Shown: positions 26,051 to 32,989 of the stretch, piece by piece | Numbering within the stretch: position 1 is the first letter of the stretch | Layout of the letters: every line of letters begins with the position of its first letter | Assembly: GCA_944390005.1 (NCBI GenBank) | Contig: CALXOJ010000001.1 | Span: forward strand, 270,363 to 334,362 | DNA from: an uncultured Spirochaetota bacterium | GTDB taxonomy: Bacteria; Spirochaetota; Spirochaetia; JAFGXN01 | Reading direction: 5' to 3' | Length of the DNA stretch: 64,000 nucleotides | Notes under the pieces: generated by a model | What the model was told of the DNA's origin: nothing | Seen by the model: only the letters and a program-made list of their open reading frames with translations | Database searches by the model: none | Made by a program: the position numbers and the translations under genes

Positions 26051-26452
26051 ATCGTTTTGTTTTTTCCGCCGGCGAAAAAGAAAGGCGAAAATCCGTTTGA
26101 AAAAATTTGCGATACGTTGTTTCAGAGAAGGATTTTTCAATCGGTGAATGCGTTCATATCCTTCATTCAGCTCAGCTTCCGTAAACGGTTTTCGGAAGAT
26201 GTTTTCTTCAATTTCCAGTTCAAGCGATTTAATTTCTCCCGGATCATCAATGACTTTTGCTTCGATCGATTTCCATCCGAGCCGCTTGGCCGCCTCCAGA
26301 CGGCGTTCTCCTGCGATCAACCGGTAATCTGACGTGATTAAAATCGGAGAAAAAAGTCCGTGCCGATTTAAGCTGTCGCTCAGCGCTTCGATGTTGCCGA
26401 GGTCTTTGCGTATGCGGTTACGGACTTTAATGTCGCTGAGTTTAACTTTCAT
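26045..26452 (-). CDS. Short ParB N-terminal-domain protein with basic amphipathic tail
   Basis: 135 aa. Residues 1-90 are a ParB/Spo0J nuclease-fold domain (VKLSDIKVRNRIR; GLFSPILITSDYRLIAGERRLEAAKRLGW), including the GERR motif used for CTP binding in ParB. The HTH DNA-binding and dimerisation domains of ParB are missing. Instead residues about 110-130 (KQRIANFFKRIFAFLFRRRK) are a basic, Phe-rich amphipathic helix of the kind that binds membranes. GGAGGGATAA precedes the ATG. The gene lies 18 bases after the PBP1A stop and is probably co-transcribed with it. A chromosome-partition role is unlikely for so short a protein. Confidence 0.8.
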   Translation of the reverse strand: MKVKLSDIKVRNRIRKDLGNIEALSDSLNRHGLFSPILITSDYRLIAGERRLEAAKRLGWKSIEAKVIDDPGEIKSLELEIEENIFRKPFTEAELNEGYERIHRLKNPSLKQRIANFFKRIFAFLFRRRKKQNDL

Positions 26453-26470
26453 TTATCCCTCCGTTCGGCG

Positions 26471-29119
26471 TTAAATCCCCAGAAGCGGATTTTCTTCCGT
26501 CAAAAGATCCAATTCTTCCTGTTCGACCGATTGCGGCGTTTCGGTCTCTTTCTCTTCTTCGAAAAAATTTCTTTCTTCTTCGGATGATTGCTGTTTCCCT
26601 GAGGATTTAAACGCTTTCTCCGAAAGAATGTCGGATTGGTACATGGATACGATTTCTTCTTCCGAAAAATATTGATCGAGCATCGATTGGAGAAAATCGT
26701 TGTTCTCCTCTTCCACGGCGGCCCAAACCGATTCGGAACCGATTTGATTGACTTCGGATTCTACCTTATGTTCACCGGCAACCGAGAGCGTGTAGCGGGC
26801 AGTGCACATGGAACACTCTTCCTGCGGCTGTGTTCCGGTGATGAAAATTTCGTTGAAACGGCGGGCGCAGGCGGGCGACGGTTTGGCGCCTGAAACGGAG
26901 CAAACTTCTGTATAAGTCAGTCCTGATGTCGGCCGTTTAAAGTCGCGGATCGGCAGTGTTTTGTGGACGGCATACATATATTCGCACCACGATTGTCCCG
27001 AATGGGATTCTCCCGTAATGTTGGCTCCCAAGGAGAGTCCTGGGTAATCGAATCCGTACCAAATGGCTGTCGTCATGTAAGGTGAAAAACCGACTGTCCA
27101 GACGTCTCCCCAGTTGTCGGTTGTGCCGGTTTTGACAGCCATCGGCATGCCGTTGAAGTTATTGACCATGGAGGCGCGTACGCGCATGGTTCCGATAGTC
27201 AGCGTTGATTTCAGCATATCAGTCATGATGTAGGCGTCTTGTTCGCTCATGACGTTGTAAAGCGCCGGATTTTCTGCTTGAATGCGGCGGTTGTCGGAGG
27301 CGTTGTCAACAATAATTTCGCCGTTGCGGTTGCGAACCGTTAGAATTGCAATCGGATCAACAGCCTTTCCGCCGTTCGCAAAAATTGAGTAAGCGCGCGC
27401 CATTTGATACGGATTGGTCTGAATGATGCCTAACGCAAGCGGATAAACCCGCGGATAAGCTTGTTTGTCGAATCGTTGGTCGTAAGTCCCGAGCATTTTT
27501 GTGATACGGTCAATGGCCGGCTCAAATCCGACCCGCTCCAAAACATCAACAGCCGGAATATTCATACTGAATGCCAACGCCCGTCGCGCCAGCATATCGC
27601 CGTACCACCGTCCGCCGTAGTTGCGGGGAATGTACGGCTCATTTTGATCGGCAAAATAAACGCGCGGTGTGTCGGAGAGGTAGGTGGCAGGAGTGATTAC
27701 TTTGGCAGAAATACCGGCCGAGTAGATAAGCGGTTTGATGGAAGAACCCGGCGTTACCATAGCGTTTGTGGCGCGGTTATTTTCTTTTGTTAAAAAATCA
27801 CTGCCTCCGATCATCGCCAAAATATTGCCGGTTCCGTTTTCAACACAGATAAAAGCGCCTTCCACCGTATTGCGTTCATTGATTCGCCGCAAATATTGCG
27901 CCCGTTCCGCCGTGGATTGGTGAAGTCCGGGAGCGGAAGTCATCAGAGAAACCATGTGAAGCAGCGGGTTGACTTCGCTGTCATAGGTCTCCATCGCCTG
28001 TCTGCCGCGCTGATCGCCTCGTTCGGCCAATGCAGGAATGTCGGTTGTATACGCTAACGCCGACAAAATCGGGAGCAGTTCGGATAAATCCCGCTCACTG
28101 CCGCCTTTTGTGTTTTTTCGGTAGTCGGCATTGACGCGGCGAAATCCCTGACTCATCACCGATTCGGCGATCGTTTGATAATCCAAATCCAACGAAGTAT
28201 TGACAATGAAACCGTCTGTGTTGATATCAGTCGAACCGTAGAGCATTTTAGTCAGCTGAATGCGGACGTATTCCGAGAAGTAGGGCGCTTGTTTTTCGTT
28301 GGCTTCATAAGAACTGTTATTGACAAACCGAGTATAATCGTAGGAATTCCAAAACTCGTCATACGATTTTTGCGCCTCTTCCTGAGTCAGATAGCCGGAA
28401 GCGACCATCTGCTTCATCACTTCTTCTTGCCGGGATTTGGCGTTATCAATGTGGGAAATCAGGTTGAATCGTGACGGATTGGAAAGACAGACTACCAAAA
28501 CGGCCGCTTCTGCAGGCGTCATTTCCCGCGCCGGTTTTTCAAAATAAAAATTACTTGCCGCTTCAAAGCCATTTGTTCCGTAACCGAGCGTTGCATCGTT
28601 CATGTACTGTTCAAGAATTTGTTCTTTTGAATAGGATTCTTCCATTAAAAAAGCGTACCACAACTCTTTAATCTTTCGTGCATAAGTAATTTCACTGCGG
28701 TCGCAGAAAATCATTCCCGATGTCTGCTGCGTTAAAGAGCTGCCGCCGCCGCGATTTTGTCCGATCAAACGGAAAAGGAAAGCGCGTGAGAATCCGACAA
28801 CGTTCAGTCCTCGGTGTTCAAAAAAATTCCTGTCTTCGCGGCTGATGAGTGCGTAGATGACATGAGGCGGTAAATCTCGGGCCGAAAGAATTTTTCGGTT
28901 TTGATTGCCGTAAAATTCGGAAATCAACCGTCCTTTTCGGTCGTAAATCCTTGTCGGTAAAACCGGTTCATAGTTTTCCAGAACCTGTTCCATGTGCCAC
29001 TCGGACGAAGAAATTAAGCCCGTCGTGACGCCGAAGATAACCGAGGTTATCAGCATTGTTCCGATACCGATGATTGTAAAAAAAATCATAATCGCTTTTT
29101 GAAAGCGGGAAAATACCAT
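26471..29119 (-). CDS. Class A penicillin-binding protein (PBP1A-like)
   Basis: 882 aa bifunctional peptidoglycan synthase. It has a cytoplasmic stub, a membrane anchor (about 10-35), a GT51 transglycosylase with EDRNFFEHRGLN and an ordered set of GT motifs, then a transpeptidase with SSIKP (nucleophile Ser), SMN and KTGTTDNWGDVW. The tail is acidic and Gln/Glu-rich (last 60 residues). The frame is open back to 29215, but an intrinsic terminator for the upstream gene lies at 29175-29201 and a promoter (TTGACA-N17-TATTCT) sits between. The ATG at 29119, six bases after the -10, is therefore the start, and the message is probably leaderless. Confidence 0.95.
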   Translation of the reverse strand: MVFSRFQKAIMIFFTIIGIGTMLITSVIFGVTTGLISSSEWHMEQVLENYEPVLPTRIYDRKGRLISEFYGNQNRKILSARDLPPHVIYALISREDRNFFEHRGLNVVGFSRAFLFRLIGQNRGGGSSLTQQTSGMIFCDRSEITYARKIKELWYAFLMEESYSKEQILEQYMNDATLGYGTNGFEAASNFYFEKPAREMTPAEAAVLVVCLSNPSRFNLISHIDNAKSRQEEVMKQMVASGYLTQEEAQKSYDEFWNSYDYTRFVNNSSYEANEKQAPYFSEYVRIQLTKMLYGSTDINTDGFIVNTSLDLDYQTIAESVMSQGFRRVNADYRKNTKGGSERDLSELLPILSALAYTTDIPALAERGDQRGRQAMETYDSEVNPLLHMVSLMTSAPGLHQSTAERAQYLRRINERNTVEGAFICVENGTGNILAMIGGSDFLTKENNRATNAMVTPGSSIKPLIYSAGISAKVITPATYLSDTPRVYFADQNEPYIPRNYGGRWYGDMLARRALAFSMNIPAVDVLERVGFEPAIDRITKMLGTYDQRFDKQAYPRVYPLALGIIQTNPYQMARAYSIFANGGKAVDPIAILTVRNRNGEIIVDNASDNRRIQAENPALYNVMSEQDAYIMTDMLKSTLTIGTMRVRASMVNNFNGMPMAVKTGTTDNWGDVWTVGFSPYMTTAIWYGFDYPGLSLGANITGESHSGQSWCEYMYAVHKTLPIRDFKRPTSGLTYTEVCSVSGAKPSPACARRFNEIFITGTQPQEECSMCTARYTLSVAGEHKVESEVNQIGSESVWAAVEEENNDFLQSMLDQYFSEEEIVSMYQSDILSEKAFKSSGKQQSSEEERNFFEEEKETETPQSVEQEELDLLTEENPLLGI

Positions 29120-29125
29120 GTTAAT

Positions 29126-29154
29126 AGAATATTTTTTGAAAAGGGAATTGTCAA
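29126..29154 (-). promoter_or_regulatory. PBP1A promoter, leaderless arrangement
   Basis: Minus strand consensus TTGACA (29149-29154), 17 bases, TATTCT (29126-29131), then six bases to the ATG. There is no Shine-Dalgarno. Strong by eye. Confidence 0.65.
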
Positions 29155-29174
29155 GAGTTTTGCGCTTATTAATG

Positions 29175-29201
29175 AAAAAAAACCGACCGTCGAGCGGTCG
29201 G
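29175..29201 (-). terminator. Rho-independent terminator of the M23 peptidase operon
   Basis: Minus strand stem CCGACCG / CGGTCGG (29183-29201) with a 5-base loop, followed by eight T (29175-29182). It lies about 95 bases after the peptidase stop. Confidence 0.85.
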
Positions 29202-29296
29202 CTGTCAGTCTTCAATATAGCAAACTGGGAGGGGAACTATATCTTGCCTGACATTAAGTTTATCGGCAAACAAAGAATAAACTTAATTGAGAACGG

Positions 29297-30193
29297 TTAA
29301 AAATTTAAAAAAAGTCGGGGGTCTTTTCGAGTATCGTCGGAGATGAATTCGAAGTGAAGGTGGGGGCCGGTTGCGCGTCCGGTACTGCCGACAGCTGCGA
29401 TAATGTCGCCGCCGGCAACAAATTGATTTTCACTCACGTAAATTTTTGAAAGGTGAGCGTAGCGGGTGCGGACGTCATTGTCGTGGATGATTTCGATGTA
29501 AGTGCCGTAAATGGGGTGACCTTCGCCGCAAAAGGCGACAGTTCCGTTTTGAGGGCAGATGACGTCGGTGCCGGCCGGCGCAGCGATGTCGACCCCTCCG
29601 TGAAAAGACTCTCTTCCGTGAAACGGATCCTTGCGGATGCCGTAATCGGAGGTAATACGCCCCTTCGGAACGGGAAAAAAGCGCAAAAATCCCAGGAAAT
29701 ACGATCGTTCAAGATCTCCGTAACTCTGTCCGTCGAGCCAAAAAAAGAGCTCTTTCAATTCTCCCGAGCGGACACGGACAAACTGTTCTTCGTTCCAGTC
29801 GTGCCCCTCGAAAACCATCAGTTCAAGATCGGATTTCCGCCGTTCGGGAAGGAAAAGAGCCGGTCGATTGGGAATCAGAATTTCGGTTTTGCCGTCAAAG
29901 ACGATGTTCGAAGAGAGTCGATTGAGGGACGCGATGGTTTCAAACGGCAGCGAGAGAAGAGAGGAGAGTGCAATCAGCGTCATCCCCTCCGTCGGCGTAT
30001 ATCGGCGGAAAACAAAGCCGGGAAGTTCGCCGCCTGCCGCCTGCGCCGAGTAATACGCCTCAATATCGAAGCAAAGCTGTGCGTATTGGGGATCGGCCGC
30101 GTAAAGCTCGGTAATTTCGGGATAAACTTCATCGGCAAAGAGCGCAGATGAGGAAAAAATCAGCAAAAAGAACAGGAAAAATCCTCTTTTCAT
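29297..30193 (-). CDS. Secreted LysM-M23 metallopeptidase
   Basis: 298 aa periplasmic peptidoglycan hydrolase or hydrolase activator. It has a signal peptide (FFLFFLLIFSSSALFA), a LysM-like segment at about 66-112 (YTPTEGMTLIALSSLLSLP) and a C-terminal M23 domain with HGGVDIAAPAG and HLHFEF. The HxxxD, HxH and upstream His positions are all present, so the zinc site looks intact and active. The ATG overlaps the stop of the small membrane protein (ATGA). It ends before a strong terminator. Confidence 0.92.
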   Translation of the reverse strand: MKRGFFLFFLLIFSSSALFADEVYPEITELYAADPQYAQLCFDIEAYYSAQAAGGELPGFVFRRYTPTEGMTLIALSSLLSLPFETIASLNRLSSNIVFDGKTEILIPNRPALFLPERRKSDLELMVFEGHDWNEEQFVRVRSGELKELFFWLDGQSYGDLERSYFLGFLRFFPVPKGRITSDYGIRKDPFHGRESFHGGVDIAAPAGTDVICPQNGTVAFCGEGHPIYGTYIEIIHDNDVRTRYAHLSKIYVSENQFVAGGDIIAAVGSTGRATGPHLHFEFISDDTRKDPRLFLNF

Positions 30194-30597
30194 GCAGTAT
30201 CCTTAGATAAAAAAAGAGGGACTCTCAATGCAATGAAAAAAAGAAGCGAAAGCAGAGCCGGAATCGGCAGTTGCCACATAATCGATAAAATCAGACAAAT
30301 CGCAAAAAAGAACGACGCTGTTCGGCAGATGATGAAAACAGTCTTTTTCTTCAATGAAAGATTACGTTTCTTTTTTAAAAAAATAAACTTCCTCAGCCAG
30401 AAACCGAAGGCAGCCGTCAAAAAAACAGCTATGCAGGTGCGTGTGTAAGCGGTCGGCGCTTCAACAGCAAACGCCCAAAGCGGCGAAGCAATGAGAACTC
30501 CGATGATCAGTGAAACAATAACCGCCGTCGCCAGAATCGAAAAATCGAGAAGCGAGTCAAAAAGTCTGGAACGGATTCGTCCGGCGGAAAATTTCAT
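30190..30597 (-). CDS. Small polytopic membrane protein of unknown function
   Basis: 135 aa, about four hydrophobic helices (LLDFSILATAVIVSLIIGVL; TCIAVFLTAAFGFWL; TASFFFAICLILSIMW; ALLSLLFFIALRVPLFL) with a basic loop KKKRNLSLKKKT. The topology recalls RDD-type membrane proteins, not a confident match. The frame is open to 30621, but TATAAT lies exactly six bases before the ATG at 30597 with TTGTCA 17 bases farther up, so I take 30597. There is no ribosome site, so probable leaderless translation. It is followed by the M23 gene with a 4-base overlap. Confidence 0.72.
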   Translation of the reverse strand: MKFSAGRIRSRLFDSLLDFSILATAVIVSLIIGVLIASPLWAFAVEAPTAYTRTCIAVFLTAAFGFWLRKFIFLKKKRNLSLKKKTVFIICRTASFFFAICLILSIMWQLPIPALLSLLFFIALRVPLFLSKDTA

Positions 30598-30603
30598 AGC
30601 CGC

Positions 30604-30632
30604 ATTATAACCCATTTGCAAAAGATTGACAA
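30604..30632 (-). promoter_or_regulatory. Promoter of the membrane protein/M23 pair, leaderless arrangement
   Basis: Minus strand TTGTCA (30627-30632), 17 bases, TATAAT (30604-30609), six bases to the ATG. It lies over the 3' end of the PHP gene. Confidence 0.6.
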
Positions 30633-31510
30633 TATTTTTCCTTTAAAACAGTCGGTAAACAGAAGAGGGGAATCGGTTTGCCGTCGGAAGTGCGGCCGAA
30701 AACGGCGTTCGGTTTGTCGGAACCATGAAAATCGCTGCCGCCGCTGATAAGCATGCCGAGCCGCTGTGCGGCGGCCAACAGATAACGCATGCGGACAGCT
30801 GAACAGCTGGAGTGGACGACTTCAACCCCGTCGACGCCGCGGGCTTTGACGTCGGAAAGAAACGCTTCGGTTCGATCCCAATTCAAATTAAGCGACAGAG
30901 GATGGGCAACAAAAGTCAGCCCGCCCGCGTCGCGGATGGCGGCGACGGCTTCCTCCAACGGTGTTTTTTCAAACGGAACAACGTTGCCCGTGTGCGCTCC
31001 CAAGTAACGAGCAAATGCTTCTTGCAGTGAACAGACTTCCTTTAAACGAATCAGTTCGCGGGCAATGCGCAGCCGCCCGGGAGCGCCTCTCTCCGAAGAG
31101 AGAATCAATTCGCCGTCAATATCAATGCCGTGAGCGGCTATTCGGCGGCAGATTTCGAGAAAGCGCTCCCGCCGCCGCGCGCTTTGCCTGCGGCAAAGCG
31201 CGGAGAGCTGCGCTCTCCCGCCGTCGACGCCGAGTCCCAAAAGATGGAAGGGACGGCCTTCGTAGTCTTCGATTGTGATTTCTGTCCCCGGAATGAAGAC
31301 GATTTCGGCGTCGGCGGCTGCGGCGGCTGCTTCCGGCAGTCCGTCAACTGTATCGTGATCGGTCAGGGCCCAGTAACGGACGTTCTTTTCGACGGCTGTC
31401 CGAACCATTTCTTTCGGCGGCAGAGCACCGTCGGAATAAAACGAGTGGGTGTGAAGATCGCATGAAACGGCGTGACGAAGGAGGGGAGCGCTTTTTTTCT
31501 TCTTTTTCAT
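30605..31510 (-). CDS. PHP-domain phosphoesterase (RNase AM/TrpH-like)
   Basis: 301 aa metal-dependent phosphoesterase of the PHP family. Metal ligands are seen in CDLHTHSFYSDG (about 18-29), LTDHDTVDGL, HLLGLGVDG, FVAHPLSL and SGGSDFHGSDKP. Relatives act on 3',5'-nucleotides or RNA 5' ends; the substrate here is not determined. The segment CRRQSARRRERF (about 106-117) is encoded by two tandem GC-rich hairpins and may be a repeat insertion. The start overlaps the stop of the upstream unknown gene (ATGA). Confidence 0.87.
   Translation of the reverse strand: MKKKKKSAPLLRHAVSCDLHTHSFYSDGALPPKEMVRTAVEKNVRYWALTDHDTVDGLPEAAAAAADAEIVFIPGTEITIEDYEGRPFHLLGLGVDGGRAQLSALCRRQSARRRERFLEICRRIAAHGIDIDGELILSSERGAPGRLRIARELIRLKEVCSLQEAFARYLGAHTGNVVPFEKTPLEEAVAAIRDAGGLTFVAHPLSLNLNWDRTEAFLSDVKARGVDGVEVVHSSCSAVRMRYLLAAAQRLGMLISGGSDFHGSDKPNAVFGRTSDGKPIPLFCLPTVLKEKYCQSFANGL
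31179..31218. repeat. Tandem perfect hairpins inside the PHP gene
   Basis: 10-bp stem GCGCTTTGCC / GGCAAAGCGC with a TGC loop (31179-31201), followed directly by the 7-bp stem GGAGAGC / GCTCTCC, also with a TGC loop (31202-31218). The arm GCTTTGCC / GGCAAAGC is the same as in the dispersed repeat copies at 6336-6355 and 36663-36682. Confidence 0.7.
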
Positions 31511-32019
31511 GTAATAGAGCGCAGAAAGTAGCGTCCGTCACGCGAATAAAATTCGAAATCGGAACTGAAGGTCTTTTCTCCGTTGCCGACAGTGCATCGG
31601 CGAAGTTTTGTCTCTTCCGGTAAAGACGAAATCAAATAGTCATCTTCAGGGATCCATTCGAAGTTGTTCTTTTGGGAGATCAGTTTTCCGAAGAGCAGTG
31701 TTCCGGTAAATGGGTGGACGGTGACTAAGCAGAGCGCGCTTTTTTCGCATAGCGCCGCTTTAATCAGCCGCTCACTCTCTTCGATCGTCATCTTTCCTTC
31801 CGTCGGTAAAACGAATGTTTTCTCTTTTCCGTATAGACGAATGAGCTTCTGAATCTTTCGTTCTTTATCGGCATGAAGGAGAATCAAGTCCGGCTTGATT
31901 GTTTTTCCGATTTTCTTCGGATTCGCTTCGCTTTTAACGAGGTTGAGATTGTGTTTTAGGCAAAACTGATCGGCAACAGTCTCCGTTTCTTTCGAAATTC
32001 CCGGACAGAAAAGGGTCAT
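31507..32019 (-). CDS. Unknown conserved-looking cytoplasmic protein
   Basis: 170 aa, no family recognised and no signal peptide or membrane helix. The first half suggests a receiver-like or Rossmann-type alternation (LILLHADKERKIQKLIRLYG; TFVLPTEGKMTIEESERLIKAAL). The C-terminal part is beta-rich (FEWIPEDDYLISSLPEE). It overlaps both neighbours by four bases, so it is surely translated as part of the 32969 to 29297 operon. Confidence 0.7.
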   Translation of the reverse strand: MTLFCPGISKETETVADQFCLKHNLNLVKSEANPKKIGKTIKPDLILLHADKERKIQKLIRLYGKEKTFVLPTEGKMTIEESERLIKAALCEKSALCLVTVHPFTGTLLFGKLISQKNNFEWIPEDDYLISSLPEETKLRRCTVGNGEKTFSSDFEFYSRDGRYFLRSIT

Positions 32020-32969
32020 TTTTCGATTCCTAAATTCCGGACGGCGTAGTCTTTAATCCTCCAGACGGAATCTTTTTTCTCCAGTCGGTATTTGTATTCT
32101 TTTTTTTCAGTGAAGGTCACGCGATCAAAGAATTCGATGACAGTGACTTGCGCATTTGTCGCGGTGTATGTGGTCAATGAGATTTCGTATCGGTTGGGAA
32201 TCAGTACAAATTCTCTTTCGGCGTTTCCTTCCGTGATTTTCCGACGATATTCATTCAAAAGTGCATTGCGGACTTCTTCCGATCCTTTCATGTAAAGATC
32301 TTTTCGCTCTGCGTTTTTGAGATAGAGTGATTCTAAATCAATATAAAGGAAGAAGTCGTCGTTCTTTTTGTTCATTAATGCATCGATAGTGAAGGCGACA
32401 ACGCGGTCGGGTTCCATTGCGCTTCGGCGAGCGGCAGCAGAGGACGGCTGAACTGTTTCTTCCGCAGCGGTTAAGATTTCTTCTTGCGTCGATTCGGCTT
32501 CACCGATATTTAAAAAAAGCGGATTGGAGACAGCCGCTTCTCCCGGATTTTGACTCAGTTGTCCAAAAAAGAGCACTTCGATTTTATAAGAATCGGCTTG
32601 ATTGATAACGACGTAATCCGCCAGATCGATGCGAAAGCTGTAACTTTCGTTCGGTTGAAGGATAATTTCTTTGTACTGATACGGCTCCTGAATCGCCATG
32701 GTTTTCAGGTAGAGGTCGGACGGTTCGCAGAGGACGCCTTGAAGGGTGGCAGCCTTCACTTTGATGTTGTAGATTTTGTTGTCCGCGGAGAGAAAGGCGA
32801 TCGGATTTTCGGTTTTGTTCTCCAATTCGACCAAAATTTCAACGGCAGAGTCGGGAGTATAGATTTTTTTGTTGTAAAATCGTATATTGACATCGGGGTT
32901 GATGATTTGGGCAAACAGCGCCGATGCCGACCAAAACAGAAGGGTTGCCGAAAGTATAACTCGTTTCAT
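32016..32969 (-). CDS. Exported protein of unknown function, first gene of envelope operon
   Basis: 317 aa with a clean signal peptide (ILSATLLFWSASALFAQ). Residues 25-145 look like an immunoglobulin-like beta domain (FYNKKIYTPDSAVEILVELENKTENPIAFLS, given as split motif: YTPDSAVEILVELENK). Then comes a linker rich in Glu, Ala and Ser, and a C-terminal domain (about 190-315) that resembles an NTF2-like or SnoaL-like fold with FFDRVTFTEKKEYKYRL. AAAAGGAG precedes the ATG. Its start is only 20 bases from the divergent mfd start. No specific function can be given. Confidence 0.75.
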   Translation of the reverse strand: MKRVILSATLLFWSASALFAQIINPDVNIRFYNKKIYTPDSAVEILVELENKTENPIAFLSADNKIYNIKVKAATLQGVLCEPSDLYLKTMAIQEPYQYKEIILQPNESYSFRIDLADYVVINQADSYKIEVLFFGQLSQNPGEAAVSNPLFLNIGEAESTQEEILTAAEETVQPSSAAARRSAMEPDRVVAFTIDALMNKKNDDFFLYIDLESLYLKNAERKDLYMKGSEEVRNALLNEYRRKITEGNAEREFVLIPNRYEISLTTYTATNAQVTVIEFFDRVTFTEKKEYKYRLEKKDSVWRIKDYAVRNLGIEK

Positions 32970-32989
32970 CTGGACTCCTTTTATCTACT

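Noticed and set aside
29120-29215. Upstream start of PBP1A at 29215
   Set aside because: That stretch contains the intrinsic terminator of the preceding operon and the PBP1A promoter.
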